Origin: Galeruca laticollis
Taxonomy: Eukaryota > Arthropoda > Insecta > Coleoptera > Chrysomelidae
DNA: 64,000 bases
Assembly: GCA_963921935.1 (NCBI GenBank)
Contig: OY998179.1
Span: 48,962,222-49,026,221, forward strand
Direction of reading: 5' to 3'
The position numbers were made by a program, and so were the translations under genes. Position 1 is the first letter of the stretch. Each line of letters opens with the position of its first letter. The notes under the pieces are model-generated. The model did not search any database and was not told the DNA's origin. It saw only the letters and a program-made list of their open reading frames with translations. Shown here piece by piece: positions 21,683-32,186 of the stretch.

Positions 21683-23170
21683 CTAATTTTCATCAATATT
21701 AGATTCACACTCATTTTCATCAGTATCGCTATTATCTATATCCTCATCAGTTTGCTCGCATTCCATCTCACCATCTGTTCCATTCTACAAAACAATATTA
21801 CGAACAATCTCTGGCATTTGAGGTCCATCGAACCATTTAAATTTATACATATTGTCTGAAAGTTCTCAAACATTTTCTTCAGCAACAATTTCTGTTGGAA
21901 TTTTTTTATAGGCCTTCAGCCAAATACTTGCGATGTACATATGACAAATGAATGTTTCGATAACTTCAAAAACGTTCTCACAGTCCCAATCAATGTCACC
22001 AAGAGCATAAGATGCCTCCTGATACTAATAAAATAATCTCCTTATAGGAAACGGCCTCTTCCCTTTTCTGTGAAAACTTGGCAAATAATCACAGCTAAAG
22101 CTTCACACACTGATTCTCCAAAGTTTTCGTAAATATCGATGTAATGTTTTTTTCCAGCGGTTCCGTTTTCCATCCACAGTTTTTATTCGCTATTTAAATG
22201 ATGCATATTACTCAACATAATAACCAGCACATCTGTATCGGAGCATTTTATGAGTATGTTGCTATCTTTTTGTAGTTGGCATACATGGTAAATTATTTTA
22301 GTATCTGCTTTCTAATGAGCATGGCAACTAAACTGTGGAGCTTCATCTTTTTGTACTTTTCCATTTCCATTGACGAAATATGTGTGACATTCAACGAAAT
22401 TGACATACAATATTTTACTTTGCAGAGAAGGTGCAATTTCGTCATTAGCCCAAAAGGACAATAAAAATTGAACCAAAGCTTCTTTGAATTTGTTGTTGCA
22501 AAGTTCCTTTATAAAATCAACCGGTCTCTTTTGATTGGGTCCTGATATGCAGAAACTCTGATCGGCTTCTTTGTTTCTTCTTGTCGATCTCTCATAATCT
22601 CTAATTGATGGTTGGAAATATTGATCGAATATCAAATGAATTACAGGAGTCCGCGTACTGATTAATTTCTGCAATATTGGTTTGGCTATTTTTTCAGAAG
22701 TTTGAGGGATGTGTTTCATAAGGTGTAAAAAATAAAATCAGTCAATAATTTCTACATCACAATGTGCAGGTACTGTACCATCTCTAATTTTTAAACATTC
22801 GACCATGACTGATTTTTTGTTTTTGCAGATAGTTCCATTCATTTTTAGTAAGTGAAATAGCAAGTAAGCGCCCAAAAAGATCCCGCTGGAGACGCACTTC
22901 GTGAACTTTGTTGTTTATTACTATATTTTTTCAGCATTTGCTGACAGAAAGTTCAGAATTTTGTTTTTTGAAATAGGCTCTTCAAATCGATTTTCTGATG
23001 CAGCACATTCGCTGATGAACTTTTCTCTCAATGAATTGCCATTTTCTAAAACGTTTGTGAGAAAATTTGTAACAGCTTCAGTGCTGGATTTACCTGTAGC
23101 TATATTGTACAAAAGATTTTATTCTGCTTCATTATTATTTGCGAAGGCACTGGATTATTGGCGCGGTTTT
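21683..23170 (-). pseudogene. unclassified transposon ORF with a PIN-like acidic motif
   Basis: Read downward from 23170 in a few frames. An N-terminal part follows the pattern YNIATGKSSTEAVTNFLTNV and KVHEVRLQRDLFGRLLAIS. The best-preserved ORF, 22719-22312, contains VIHLIFDQYFQPSIRDYERS, ISGPNQKRPVDFIKELCNNK and FKEALVQFLLSFWANDEIAP. Then come (E)ADTKI-YHVC and IKCSDTDVLVIMLSNMHHL at about 22250-22200, and an acidic Asp/Glu/Asn tail to the stop at 21683. I recognise this as a very common, unnamed ORF in arthropod genomes. The D-x-D in CSDTDV and the upstream EEADTK-like block are reminiscent of PIN/FEN-type nuclease acids, which is inference. Stops and frameshifts break this copy. It is the only gene of the long-TIR transposon. 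Confidence 0.65.
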
Positions 23171-23329
23171 TAAATTTGAATACACTTCATTTATATTTAA
23201 TTTTTATATTTTTTAAACTCTAGTATTCGAAATTTTATAACTTTTGAAATGTTGAAACAATTTATGTTACAACTTTTAAGATATAAAAAATAAGATTATA
23301 AAGAAATTGAAAATTATTTTATACAATTG

Positions 23330-24038
23330 TTTAAAAATCACTCAGATATGATAACGTCTAAAAAATTTAATACAAAATGTCGAAAAATTGGTTTTTAGAA
23401 GTTCCATCGAAATTCTTTATTTAAATATTATTTCATACATAAAGCGGAATATGTCCAGATATTGGGTTGTCCAACAATTGGTTTAACTATATTTAAATAA
23501 ATTACACTATTTTGCAATGAATTTTAAAACAATTAAATAAATAAATCAAGAATATCTATGTTTGCTAAGTAAATTAAGTTACAAAAATTAGAAATACCTA
23601 TACAAAGCATAAGCGCTCGGACAATTTGACCCCGTTTTACTGCCCTCGGCATCCACCTACCTGTCAGCCCTTTCGGATTTAGGCACCTTAGGGGTTCAAC
23701 TTTAAGTGGTCAAAATGGCTGAAATATTATCGATGGCGATTTTTTCCCTAAATTTTCACCCTCTTTACCCTTAACCACCACCCATTTGTATCCACCTTAA
23801 TGTCAGCCCGTTCGGATTTGGGCACCTTAGGGGTTCAACTTTAAGTGGTCAAAATGGCTGACATATTCTCGATGACGATTTTTTCCCCAAAAATTTTGCA
23901 CTTTGACCCCTTATTATTACCCCCTGTATCCAGTAGGTTGTCAGCCTGCTCGGATATCTAATTAACAAAACTAAATGAACATGTTTTACGGGAGAAACTC
24001 CATATTACTGATGACGATGATTTTTCGGCTCCAGCTCT
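23330..24038 (-). repeat. right long terminal inverted repeat with doubled minisatellite
   Basis: Reverse-complement partner of 15794-16390. It contains two tandem copies, about 137 bp apart, of a unit with the words GGGGTTCAACTTTAAGTGGTC (at about 23689 and 23826); the left arm has one. The inner part is rich in A/T. Confidence 0.75.
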
Positions 24039-25916
24039 CCGTCCATAATGTTAGGTTAGCATTTTTTTTGTTTTTACAGGGCTGCATTAATTACAGCAGA
24101 GTAATATTCATATTGATGAATTGAATTTCACTGTTGGCATCTTGTTCTCATCCATAAAACTGTGAAACTATTTTTTTAATATGTTTAATAGCCACTGTCA
24201 TTCAAGTTGAATTTTAATACCAACCCCTCGCTCCCTACGTTATCCAAAACAATAAAAAATGAGCGATTCGAAGTATACAGTCAGCATCAGCAATTCGTAT
24301 GAGGGGTATACGCCTGATTGATTGCATTCTCAGGACAGTTTATTGAAGTTTCATTATGATTAAGTTCCGTTATTGCCATAATCAATTCACACCAACTTCT
24401 TCAACTTTTTTTCAGGATGTCATTCAGTAACAAACGAAGGATTGATTCGCATTAGTATTTTAAATTTAAGCATTTTCGATAATAAATGGTTTTTCAAATG
24501 AGAGAAAATTCACAATGGAAAAATTAATCATCCTACATGTCTTAGATTTGTATAATAAAATGTATGATTTAATAGAATTGCAAAATATTTTGAATTAAAA
24601 CTATTGTGTTATTGTTATTTATATTATATCATGAACAGAATTATTTCTGTAATGCATCTTCATATAGGTATCTGGTAATGTATCCCAAAAATCGAACGTT
24701 ATATACACCTATATATTGATCCTATACAATATAAAAATAAACAATTGACAAATCATTGACAAATAAACGTTAGCGTACTTTATTTATTAATATTTTTAAT
24801 ATATAAATCATTCCAATTTGCCTTTGAGAGCATTTAATATAATAATTTGCTAGTTAGAACAACTCTGGAGCATTTTATTTATAATTTGTGTCTATGTGAA
24901 AGTCAACTGTCAAATAAAAATATAACTAAATACAATAACCAACTGTACACTAAAAAAATACTAAAACAGTGTTCAAAGAACTTGATTGTGATACTGGTAA
25001 CAATGTCTCTCTTTTATACGCCAATTATAAAAATACATTTAGTGACTGTCTAACGATTATTTTTAACTCGCAATTATGGAACGCCATCCTACTTTTTAAG
25101 ATACTTAGCGTTAATACATAGAACAAAATGCATTCCTTTAAACAATATTAACCTATTTATATTTAAAAACATCTTAAACATAACACCAGATAATAAACAC
25201 TACCTTATATCTCGATTTATTACGAAGAATTATCGATTTAAATTTCAAATAAATTAATATTTTTACCATCTTTGACTTAACTATAAGTATATTTTGAGAC
25301 AGCAATTTTTTCGAACTCAGCAGGTGTTCATCATCAATAAACCACACTCGCTTTTTAGTTGGTAGGCTGACATCAAGATAGAGTGTAGTGTGTAGTGGTA
25401 TTGGTAAAAGTAAACAAAATATTAATACATTTCAGAGTCTAGCTCCGCAACATAACTTGAAGGGGATATACCATTACATTGCTGCACAATATGTTTTGCG
25501 CGTACTATACTAATTTGAAAGCAGACTAATTTAGAATCTGGACCATACTATCAAATAATCATTTTTATGACAAGACAATTTACTTGGGATCGTAATACAG
25601 CACGATTCGAATGAGGTAGTAGAAATTAGACCAAGAAGAAGGCCACGACGTCTGTAACGGAAGAAAAAATAATAATAGTAGATAAAAAAAATAACAATGA
25701 GAGGAAAATATATGCCTCAACTCCATTTAGTGAACATTAGACCGAAATACAGGGTGTCCCGTGACTACTGGGAAAAAGTCGGGAGCGTATAGTATAAGCC
25801 AAAATAATTTTTATGAGGATATCCTACGTAACTAGCTAAAAGTAATGTATTCATACCATGTCCAAGATTCACCTACTGTAGTAGAAAATAATAACTTAGC
25901 AGTAGTCGGCAATAAA
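24039..25916. other. no gene visible
   Basis: About 1.9 kb of AT-rich intronic DNA with only short ORFs. A CAGGGTGTCCCG word at about 25750 has a partner of opposite sense at about 32265-32280 (CGGGACACCTTG), a typical transposon-end word, but I cannot delimit an element. Confidence 0.4.
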
Positions 25917-26612
25917 AATAAACGGTTTTAAAGGTTAAAACTAACTTTTCCGCATCTGTGATATGCCCTGAACAATATTCTATCATAAAATTGTCACTTG
26001 TATACACTTTGGGGGATGTATCGTGCCAACAAACCGAAATGTCTCCAAAAATAACCAAAATTGTAGTATATCTGGATTTATAGAACCCGCTGTACTCGCT
26101 AGAGTCAGCTGAAAATCAATATTGTACAACATCTGTGACACACTTTGAAAAATATGCAATTATAAAATTGGTCACTTGTATACACTCTGGAGGCTGCATC
26201 GTGCTAACATCCCGAAATTTCTTCAAAAAGGACAACTTCAGGTATCATAGCAACCGTTGTACTAACTAGCTCTGGCGAACTAAAAATCAATAAGGTTTAT
26301 CTATAACACGCCCTAAATAATATTCAATCATAAAATTAGCCACTTGTATACACTCTGGAGGCTGTATCGTGCTAACAAACTGACAATTCTCCAAAAATGA
26401 CAAAAATTGGGTACTTCAAGTACCATAGCAGTGGTTGTACTAGCTCTAGTGAGCATAAAATCAATAGGGTTCATCTGTGAGATGTCCTGAACAATATTCA
26501 ATCATAAAATTGGGACTTGTTGCATTCCGGAGGCTGTATCGTGCTAACAAGACAAGTAACGAAAAATGGCCGACGACAACGACGACGACACCGACGACAT
26601 ACACACAGGATC
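25917..26612 (-). mobile_element. satellite-bearing non-autonomous element, copy 2 (inverted)
   Basis: Same family as 3301-4175, opposite orientation. Tail (AAACGGTTTTAAAGGTTAAA at 25918-25937) first, then units marked by GTATCGTGCTAAC-type words at 26018, 26196, 26364 and 26536 (spacing 178, 168, 172). The trinucleotide-rich head at about 26565-26612 (CGACGACAACGACGACGACA) ends with CACAGGAT. About 3.5 units. Confidence 0.7.
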
Positions 26613-26729
26613 AAATTTTTTTTATCAAAATTTTAACTTTTTTTGGAGTAAACCAATACTCTCCTCGCATATTAGATAAGTTGGGCGGAAAAGTAATATT
26701 GACAATTCATTCCATGTAAATTAAATATG

Positions 26730-27660
26730 TATATGAAGAACGTAATTAGTTGCTTTAAATCAAACTTACTAACGAACAAAAAACTAACGATAATCTAATA
26801 AATGTTCAATATGTGCTCCTCCCACTTCCTCGCACAAGTTTACGAAGGTTGTATTTTTGCACTCGAAAGAATAATCCTATATTATATCTAATAGAATTGC
26901 AGTCTAACAAAATTCTGTCTATTAAATCTTGCCTTGTTTGCACAGGTGTTGCGTACATTTAATTTTTGAAATGACCTCAGAAAAAGAAATTCATAGGATT
27001 CACGTCTCCTCATCGCGGTGGCCCCCGAGAAAGACCTCCCTGACCAATCTATCTACAGTGTGTTCAAATGTTGTCGTATATCTAAACTGAAATGAGGAGG
27101 AGTCCCATAATGCATGAACCATAAATTCCTACCAGTTTGTAGTGGCACATCATCAACCAGATTCAAAAAATTGGTTTGCAAAAAATCCAAATATTTTTGC
27201 GACATCAATAAAGAATGGACCTATCAGATTATTGCCAACTATTCCTGCCCAAACATTTACCATAAATCTATGCTTGCTCCTTGTTTGAATAATTTTATGT
27301 GGATTCTCATCATCTCATTAATGAGTCCATCTCTGGTGAAACTAGATTCGTCAGTGAAAAGAACGTTAGAAATAAAGGTATTGTCTGCTTGTTTTTGTCG
27401 CAGAAACCACTGACTATACTCAAGAGGTGCAGGATAATCGGCCGCTCTCGTACCGTGTACTTTTTTTACGTGAGAAGGATACAACAGTTGTTCTTTTAGG
27501 AAGCGATGAACAACTGATTTTGATATGTTATGTTCTCTTGATAGTTTTCGTACACTCGTCGATGCCTCATTATCAACTGCATTTAATAAGTCTTGTTCAG
27601 TTGCCACAGTGCATACGCTTCGTACTGGACCTTCGCGACTTCTTTTTGACAAAAAACTTC
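26730..27660 (-). pseudogene. Tc1/mariner-type transposase pseudogene
   Basis: The ORF 27652-27257 holds the N-terminal helix-turn-helix (TSVRKLSREHNISKSVVHRF) and the first catalytic block (FISNVLFTDESSFTRDGLIN) with its Asp. Downstream, in shifted frames with stops, are VWAGIVGNNLIGPFF, a degenerate FMVHALWD block corresponding to the second Asp region, LVREVFLGGHRDEGNVNP, NFFFxGHFKN and YATPVQTRQDLIDRI. The block order is that of the insect Tc1/mariner-like family usually annotated as transposable-element transposases. At least four lesions disable it. No TIRs were identified. Confidence 0.75.
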
Positions 27661-27723
27661 CTAAAATTTAAAATTTAAATTTTGTTTTGCACAACATGCT
27701 CAATTACATTCACCTACCTATAC

Positions 27724-27946
27724 CTGTTTCTCGTAATAAACCTTTTTACTAAATTTCCAATTAATAAGTTGTTAATATTTTTATTATCGGCTATTTCTAT
27801 GTAATTCATTCCTTCTCCAGTGAGTGAATCTTGAACATGGTATAAATTAATTACTTTTATTTTATCAAATTCCAATAAGGGTACATTTTCATTATCATGA
27901 GGTGTGGGGAAGTCATTTTCAATATTTTCATTTAGTGTTTTCCTCG
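27724..27946 (-). CDS. unrecognised exon-like open segment
   Basis: On the minus strand a 223-bp segment is open in one frame and bounded by an AG acceptor (ATAATTAG, 27947-27954) and a GT donor (AACAG|GTATAGGTAG, donor at 27722-27723). It encodes about 74 residues including NVPLLEFDKIKVINLYHVQD and NYIEIADNKNINNLLIGNLV, ending KRFITRNR. The composition looks like folded protein rather than random translation, and the splice sites fit. I do not recognise the family. It lies between a transposase pseudogene and a broken kinesin fragment, so it may be a captured or duplicated exon rather than a live gene. Confidence 0.4.
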
Positions 27947-28029
27947 CTAATTATTGGAAATGTTATTTTTAAAAAACTACTCTATTATATTATAAAGGGT
28001 TAAGTGATCTCCAAAATTCATAGACTCTC

Positions 28030-28438
28030 TGTGCTATTCAAATCACTAATATGCACGTCACTACTGCTTTCTGGTGATTGTACCAAATGTATCGTAAATA
28101 TGCAGTGCGATGTGCTGGAGTGTCAATTGTCTGCAGTGGCTGCATAGTTGCGGTTGTTCAAACCATATTGTGTGATTTTATAAGCTTCTAATCCATTTGA
28201 CACATGTAAATAAGTAAATTTTTTTATGTAGGTCATCTTTGAATTTTCCCGGGGCTGTTTGTTTTTGGAATTTGATGAGCTTAATAGGTCGTGAATTGTT
28301 TCATTATAGATTTCTGCAAGGCTAATCCATGCACTGACGGAAACATCCGAGTCGGCTTTCACCTCAGCTATTGGCTCCGTAATTGGTCTATTTTGCATAT
28401 CTGTATGTGTACTAGTATGAGATGTTTGATCGTACACA
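28030..28438 (-). pseudogene. kinesin motor-domain fragment (KIF20/subito-like)
   Basis: Minus-strand reading after an acceptor-like CATCACAG (28439-28446) gives VSVSAWISLAEIYNETIHDL, then TYIKKFTYLHVSNGLEAYKI and LNNRNYAATADN. A TGA (28123) follows, then HSSTSHCIFTIHLVQ. This is the kinesin motor stretch from the 'FEIYNE..YDLL' strand through the switch-I N-x-x-SSRSH motif. The stop replaces the serine before HSS, and the arginine of SSRSH is Thr, so nucleotide switching would be lost. The insertion between DLL and TYIK suits the kinesin-6 (KIF20/subito) group, which is inference. Only about 130 residues of the motor are present. Confidence 0.6.
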
Positions 28439-29179
28439 CTGTGATGAATAATACAGTTTGTTTACTTTGCATTTTCTTTCATCAGTAATAGTTTATGTGG
28501 TCCTTTTTGGGAGTAGTTTAATTTCACATTCTATACTCACTTTCGGTAAAGATATGAATACATATTCTAATGCTCTGGGAATCAATCCTTGTTCCTTTGG
28601 TGTACTAACAATAGTATATAAGAAATTGTAAAGTTTTTTGTTAAATATAAACTTAATATGAACCCACAATTTGAGTTAAAGAGTTAAATTAAATAATATT
28701 CAATGCTTCACAAAAAAATATATAAATATAATTAAAGAAAAATAACAATGTCCAATTGATACCTATATAAAACAGAATAAAATAGAATTGTAGTTAGTAT
28801 AAGAAACATTCGGAGTAGTTATTTTGACAAAATCATAAACGGTCATGACGGGAGATATCAAGTGATTTTTAACAATACAAGAGGGATTTTGGTTCGGAAA
28901 AGACGTGCTTAACTACGAACATATTGATTAATAATGTATTGTTATTCTAATTTATTTAAACAATAAACGGGTGGGATAAATCTTAAACACACGGTATGGC
29001 TACTTACTAATTTATTTAAACACTAACTCACTAACACTTAATTTATATATACTTAACTAATCACTTAAATCTAATTTATATGCACACAAACTTGATTATA
29101 TTAGCACTTTACTATTCGGTGTATTTTCGTTTATTTCTCGAGATCACTTTATCCCCTACTTATTCGCTGATCGGTCCTC

Positions 29180-29231
<52 letters not shown>

Positions 29232-29262
29232 TAGTTTTTTTTTTCTTGAACCTTATTTCATT
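28439..29262. other. no gene; ends in a TA microsatellite
   Basis: AT-rich DNA without a recognisable ORF. An almost pure TA run occupies about 29179-29227, immediately before the Penelope-like palindrome. Confidence 0.5.
29179..29227. repeat. (TA)n microsatellite
   Basis: About 49 bases of alternating TA with one TT interruption. A shorter TA run (about 31535-31556) lies on the other side of the Penelope-like palindrome. Confidence 0.9.
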
Positions 29263-29361
29263 ATATATTTTTTGGAAAAATTTTTCTTGGGATTGTAGGT
29301 TCCTAGTTAAATAAATCAAATGGTTTTTTTGGCTTTAATTAACATTTTTGTTTTTGTTTAC

Positions 29362-29389
29362 GTTTCGGACATATCCTGTCCTTCATCAG
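29362..29389 (-). ncRNA. hammerhead ribozyme core, left Penelope copy
   Basis: On the minus strand: CTGATGA (29389-29383), one base, stem II GGACA/TGTCC with a 5-base loop GGATA, then GAAAC (29366-29362). CUGAUGA-stem II-GAAA is the invariant hammerhead core. Helices I and III and the cleavage site are not fully resolved by eye. Penelope-like elements are known to carry hammerheads in their terminal repeats. Confidence 0.75.
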
Positions 29390-29812
29390 AACATAATTCT
29401 ACAAATAGATGACAAAAGATTAACAATTTATACACTACATATGTCTATCCTAAAAATAACTTACCATAAAACAAGAGCTTGGCGAGCGCATGTTAAAATA
29501 TGTTAAAATACACGAAAACAATCATTTTTATTAAAAACATTTAGTATCAATATAAAACCCACATACAACTGCCAGTACACTACATTATATTATGACAATA
29601 ATTACTTCTTAAAAGGAACAAAAATTTTTATTGTTAGTAAATAGAACTAGTTCTTTTTTTGTATTGTATTCAGTAATTGTGATGGAACAAGGTTTTTAAT
29701 ACACATCAATTTTTGTCTTCGAAAAATTTTTTACTGATGTTATTATGGTATAAGGATTTAGAAATATTACAGGATGTCATTTCATTTATAGACAATGCAC
29801 CGGAAAAGACAT

Positions 29813-30541
29813 CTATTTGATTAAATTAACATAAATTTTTGATAAATTATTTGTGTCAGATTTAGCATTGATAGAATATGGGTTTTTTTGGATTTCTATC
29901 ATTTCATAGACTTCTCTTTTTTTTTGGTGGCTTTCAATTCTCAATATTTTTGTGCTGTCATAGTCAAATGTATGTTTGTGTTCAGCACTAGGATTTGTCA
30001 GGGCTGTTCTGTTTTTTTTATCATACTTGTGGCCATTTAGGCGGTTTTTAAGGTATTGACTTGTCTGTCCAATATATACACCTTTACAGTCTTTGCAAGG
30101 GATCTCATAGATGACATTGCTTTTTTTTTCTTTGGGAATTTTTGATTTTAGTTTACTAAAATTTGATTTTAAAAGATTATGTCCCTTGTGAGACACTGTT
30201 ATGTTGTGATCTTTGAAAATGCTTCCAATTTTTTCTGAAAGTCCCGAAACGTATGGTAAAGAGAGATATTTTTTTGGGGGTAAATTGTGTGAAATATTTT
30301 TATGTTGAGTTTGATTGTAAAAGAGGTATATACGGTTTTTAAATATTGTATTAATTAGTTTACTTGGGTAATCATTTAGACAGAGAGCTTCTTTAGCTTT
30401 TTTTATGGCGTTCTCTCGGTATTCGTAATCAGAAAGTTTTATGGCTCGATCTGCGAGTCCTATGACAACTGATTTTTTTTGAGACATCGGGTGTTGAGAA
30501 TTAAAATTCACGTATCTAGACGACCAAGTATCTTTTGTGTA
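29813..30541 (-). pseudogene. Penelope-like GIY-YIG endonuclease, longer (left) copy
   Basis: The 232-residue ORF (30511-29813) is open to the end and remains readable upstream to the junction at 30541. The first half is the RT C-terminal extension (NSQHPMSQKKSVVIGLADRA, then LSDYEYRENAIKKAKEAL, LCLNDYPSKLINTIFKNRIY). Then comes the linker and the GIY-YIG domain: SNVIYEIPCKDCKGVYIGQT, with the CxxC half of the CCHH zinc site, YIG, and the catalytic Arg in LKNRLNGHKYDKK. AEHKHTFDYDSTKILRIESH gives the remaining His. The GIY tripeptide reads VIY. The nuclease nicks target DNA for insertion, and the RT palm is missing because of 5' truncation. Confidence 0.85.
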
Positions 30542-30992
30542 CTCTCTTTACCATACGTTTCGGGACTTTCAGAAAAAATTGGAAGCATTTTCAAAGATCA
30601 CAACATAACAGTGTCTCACAAGGGACATAATCTTTTAAAATCAAATTTTAGTAAACTAAAATCAAAAATTCCCAAAGAAAAAAAAGCAATGTCATCTATG
30701 AGATCCCTTGCAAAGACTGTAAAGGTGTATATATTGGACAGACAAGTCAATACCTTAAAAACCGCCTAAATGGCCACAAGTATGATAAAAAAACAGAACA
30801 GCCCTGACAAATCCTAGTGCTGAACACAAACATACATTTGACTATGACAGCACAAAAATATTGAGAATTGAAAGCCACCAAAAAAAAAGAGAAGTCTATG
30901 AAATGATAGAAATCCAAAAAAACCCATATTCTATCAATGCTAAATCTGACACAAATAATTTATCAAAAATTTATGTTAATTTAATCAAATAG
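30542..30992 (+). pseudogene. Penelope-like GIY-YIG endonuclease, shorter (right) copy
   Basis: Same protein as the left copy from SLPYVSGLSEKIGSIFKDHN onward. The region is broken by frameshifts where A-runs differ in length from the left copy (AAAAAAGCAATGTCATC near 30690 and ATAAAAAAACAGAACAG near 30785), and ends at the shared TAG (30990). The stop position and flanking 3' sequence equal those of the left copy. Confidence 0.8.
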
Positions 30993-31415
30993 ATGTCTTT
31001 TCCGGTGCATTGTCTATAAATGAAATGACATCCTGTAATATTTCTAAATCCTTATACCATAATAACATCAGTAAAAAATTTTTCAAAGACAAAAATTGAT
31101 GTGTATTAAAAACCTTGTTCCATCACAATTACTGAATACAATACAAAAAAAGAACTAGTTCTATTTACTAACAATAAAAATTTTTGTTCCTTTTAAGAAG
31201 TAATTATTGTCATAATATAATGTAGTGTACTGGCAGTTGTATGTGGGTTTTATATTGATACTAAATGTTTTTAATAAAAATGATTGTTTTCGTGTATTTT
31301 AACATATTTTAACATGCGCTCGCCAAGCTCTTGTTTTATGGTAAGTTATTTTTAGGATAGACATATGTAGTGTATAAATTGTTAATTTTTTGTCATCTAT
31401 TTGTAGAATTATGTT

Positions 31416-31443
31416 CTGATGAAGGACAGGATATGTCCGAAAC
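31416..31443 (+). ncRNA. hammerhead ribozyme core, right Penelope copy
   Basis: CTGATGA (31416-31422), A, GGACA (31424-31428), loop GGATA, TGTCC (31434-31438), GAAAC (31439-31443). Identical in core and stem II to the left copy, with perfect pairing in stem II. Confidence 0.75.
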
Positions 31444-31934
31444 GTAAACAAAAACAAAAATGGTAATTAAAGCCAAAAAAACCATTTGATTTATTTAACT
31501 AGGAACCTACAATCCCAAGAAAAATTTTTCCAAAATATATATATATATATATATATTAATGCCTTTTTTTACTAGAGAATTCTACTCAAAACAATTGGAT
31601 TTCTGGCATTTTCTAGATAAGACTGGTCACAAAAACCAGTTCTAGATAAGATAGTCACAATCGTAAACAATTATAAAAAACAGTGCGTATCCGCCATAAT
31701 TTTAACTTTTATACCTTAGACAAAGTCGGTTTTAGGGACTAACCAGTGTGCTGTTTCGTAACAATAATAATAAAAACGGAGACATTTATCAGACAGAAGA
31801 AAAAATTTGAGTACTCAAAATTTGACAGACATTTATTGGACTAATTATGAGAACATCCATTAGTAAAAAACTAAATTTAATTTATATATACATTTTAGTA
31901 GGTATCAATATCGATTTATATTTCTCACATACAA

Positions 31935-32186
31935 TATAGAACAGGGAATAATTAGTATCGTGTTTTATTGATTTATGAGGAATGAAACTTTCCCACCCTG
32001 AGGTATTGTAGAGATAGTGTTCGATTGAGCTGGCAAAATTAATAAAGGTTATATTATACATCTAAAAAATAACCTTCAATAATTTTGCCAGCTCAATCGA
32101 ACACTATCTTTATAATACCTCAGGGTGTGAAAGTTTCATTCCTGGTAAATCAATAAAACACGATACTAATTATTCCTTGTTCTATA
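31935..32186. mobile_element. foldback MITE (252 bp)
   Basis: Begins TATAGAACAGGGAATAATTA and ends with the reverse complement (with one mismatch, TTCCTTGTTCTATA). Arms of about 118 bp pair almost throughout (for example TGTTCGATTGAGCTGGCAAA with TTTGCCAGCTCAATCGAACA) around a short AT-rich loop near 32060. No coding capacity. It lies 200 bp upstream of the terminal exon of the SINA-like gene. Confidence 0.88.

Larger units (their letters stand above)
15794..24038 (-). mobile_element. long-TIR DNA transposon with an unclassified ORF, split by an LTR element
   Basis: Sequence starting AGAGCTGGAGCC at 15794 recurs in reverse complement ending at 24038. The arms stay alignable to about 16390 and about 23330 respectively (roughly 0.6-0.7 kb each). 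The right arm carries a tandemly doubled block of about 137 bp that is single in the left arm. Between the arms are a minus-strand ORF (21683-23170) and a complete LTR retrotransposon (16653-21436, TSD AGAA). Without that insertion the element is about 3.5 kb. No target duplication could be read at the outer ends, so the superfamily is undetermined. Confidence 0.65.
29263..31542. mobile_element. head-to-head pair of 5'-truncated Penelope-like elements
   Basis: Positions 29263-30265 and 30542-31542 are reverse complements with few differences (about 1.0 kb arms, 276-bp spacer). The left copy (minus strand, 30541 down to 29263) is longer at its 5' end and contains the spacer. The right copy (plus strand) starts at 30542. 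Both have their 3' ends outward, next to TA runs. Each encodes the C-terminal GIY-YIG endonuclease of a Penelope-like retroelement and carries a hammerhead ribozyme core near its 3' end. The reverse transcriptase is lost from both. Confidence 0.85.

Noticed and set aside
29080..29298. ORF with a Tyr-Ile repeat
   Set aside because: Translation of the TA microsatellite; no gene.
29263..31542. Palindrome as a sequencing hairpin artefact
   Set aside because: The arms differ at several bases and homopolymer lengths, and one copy has 276 bp of extra 5' sequence, so a true inverted pair is more likely, though read-level proof is absent.
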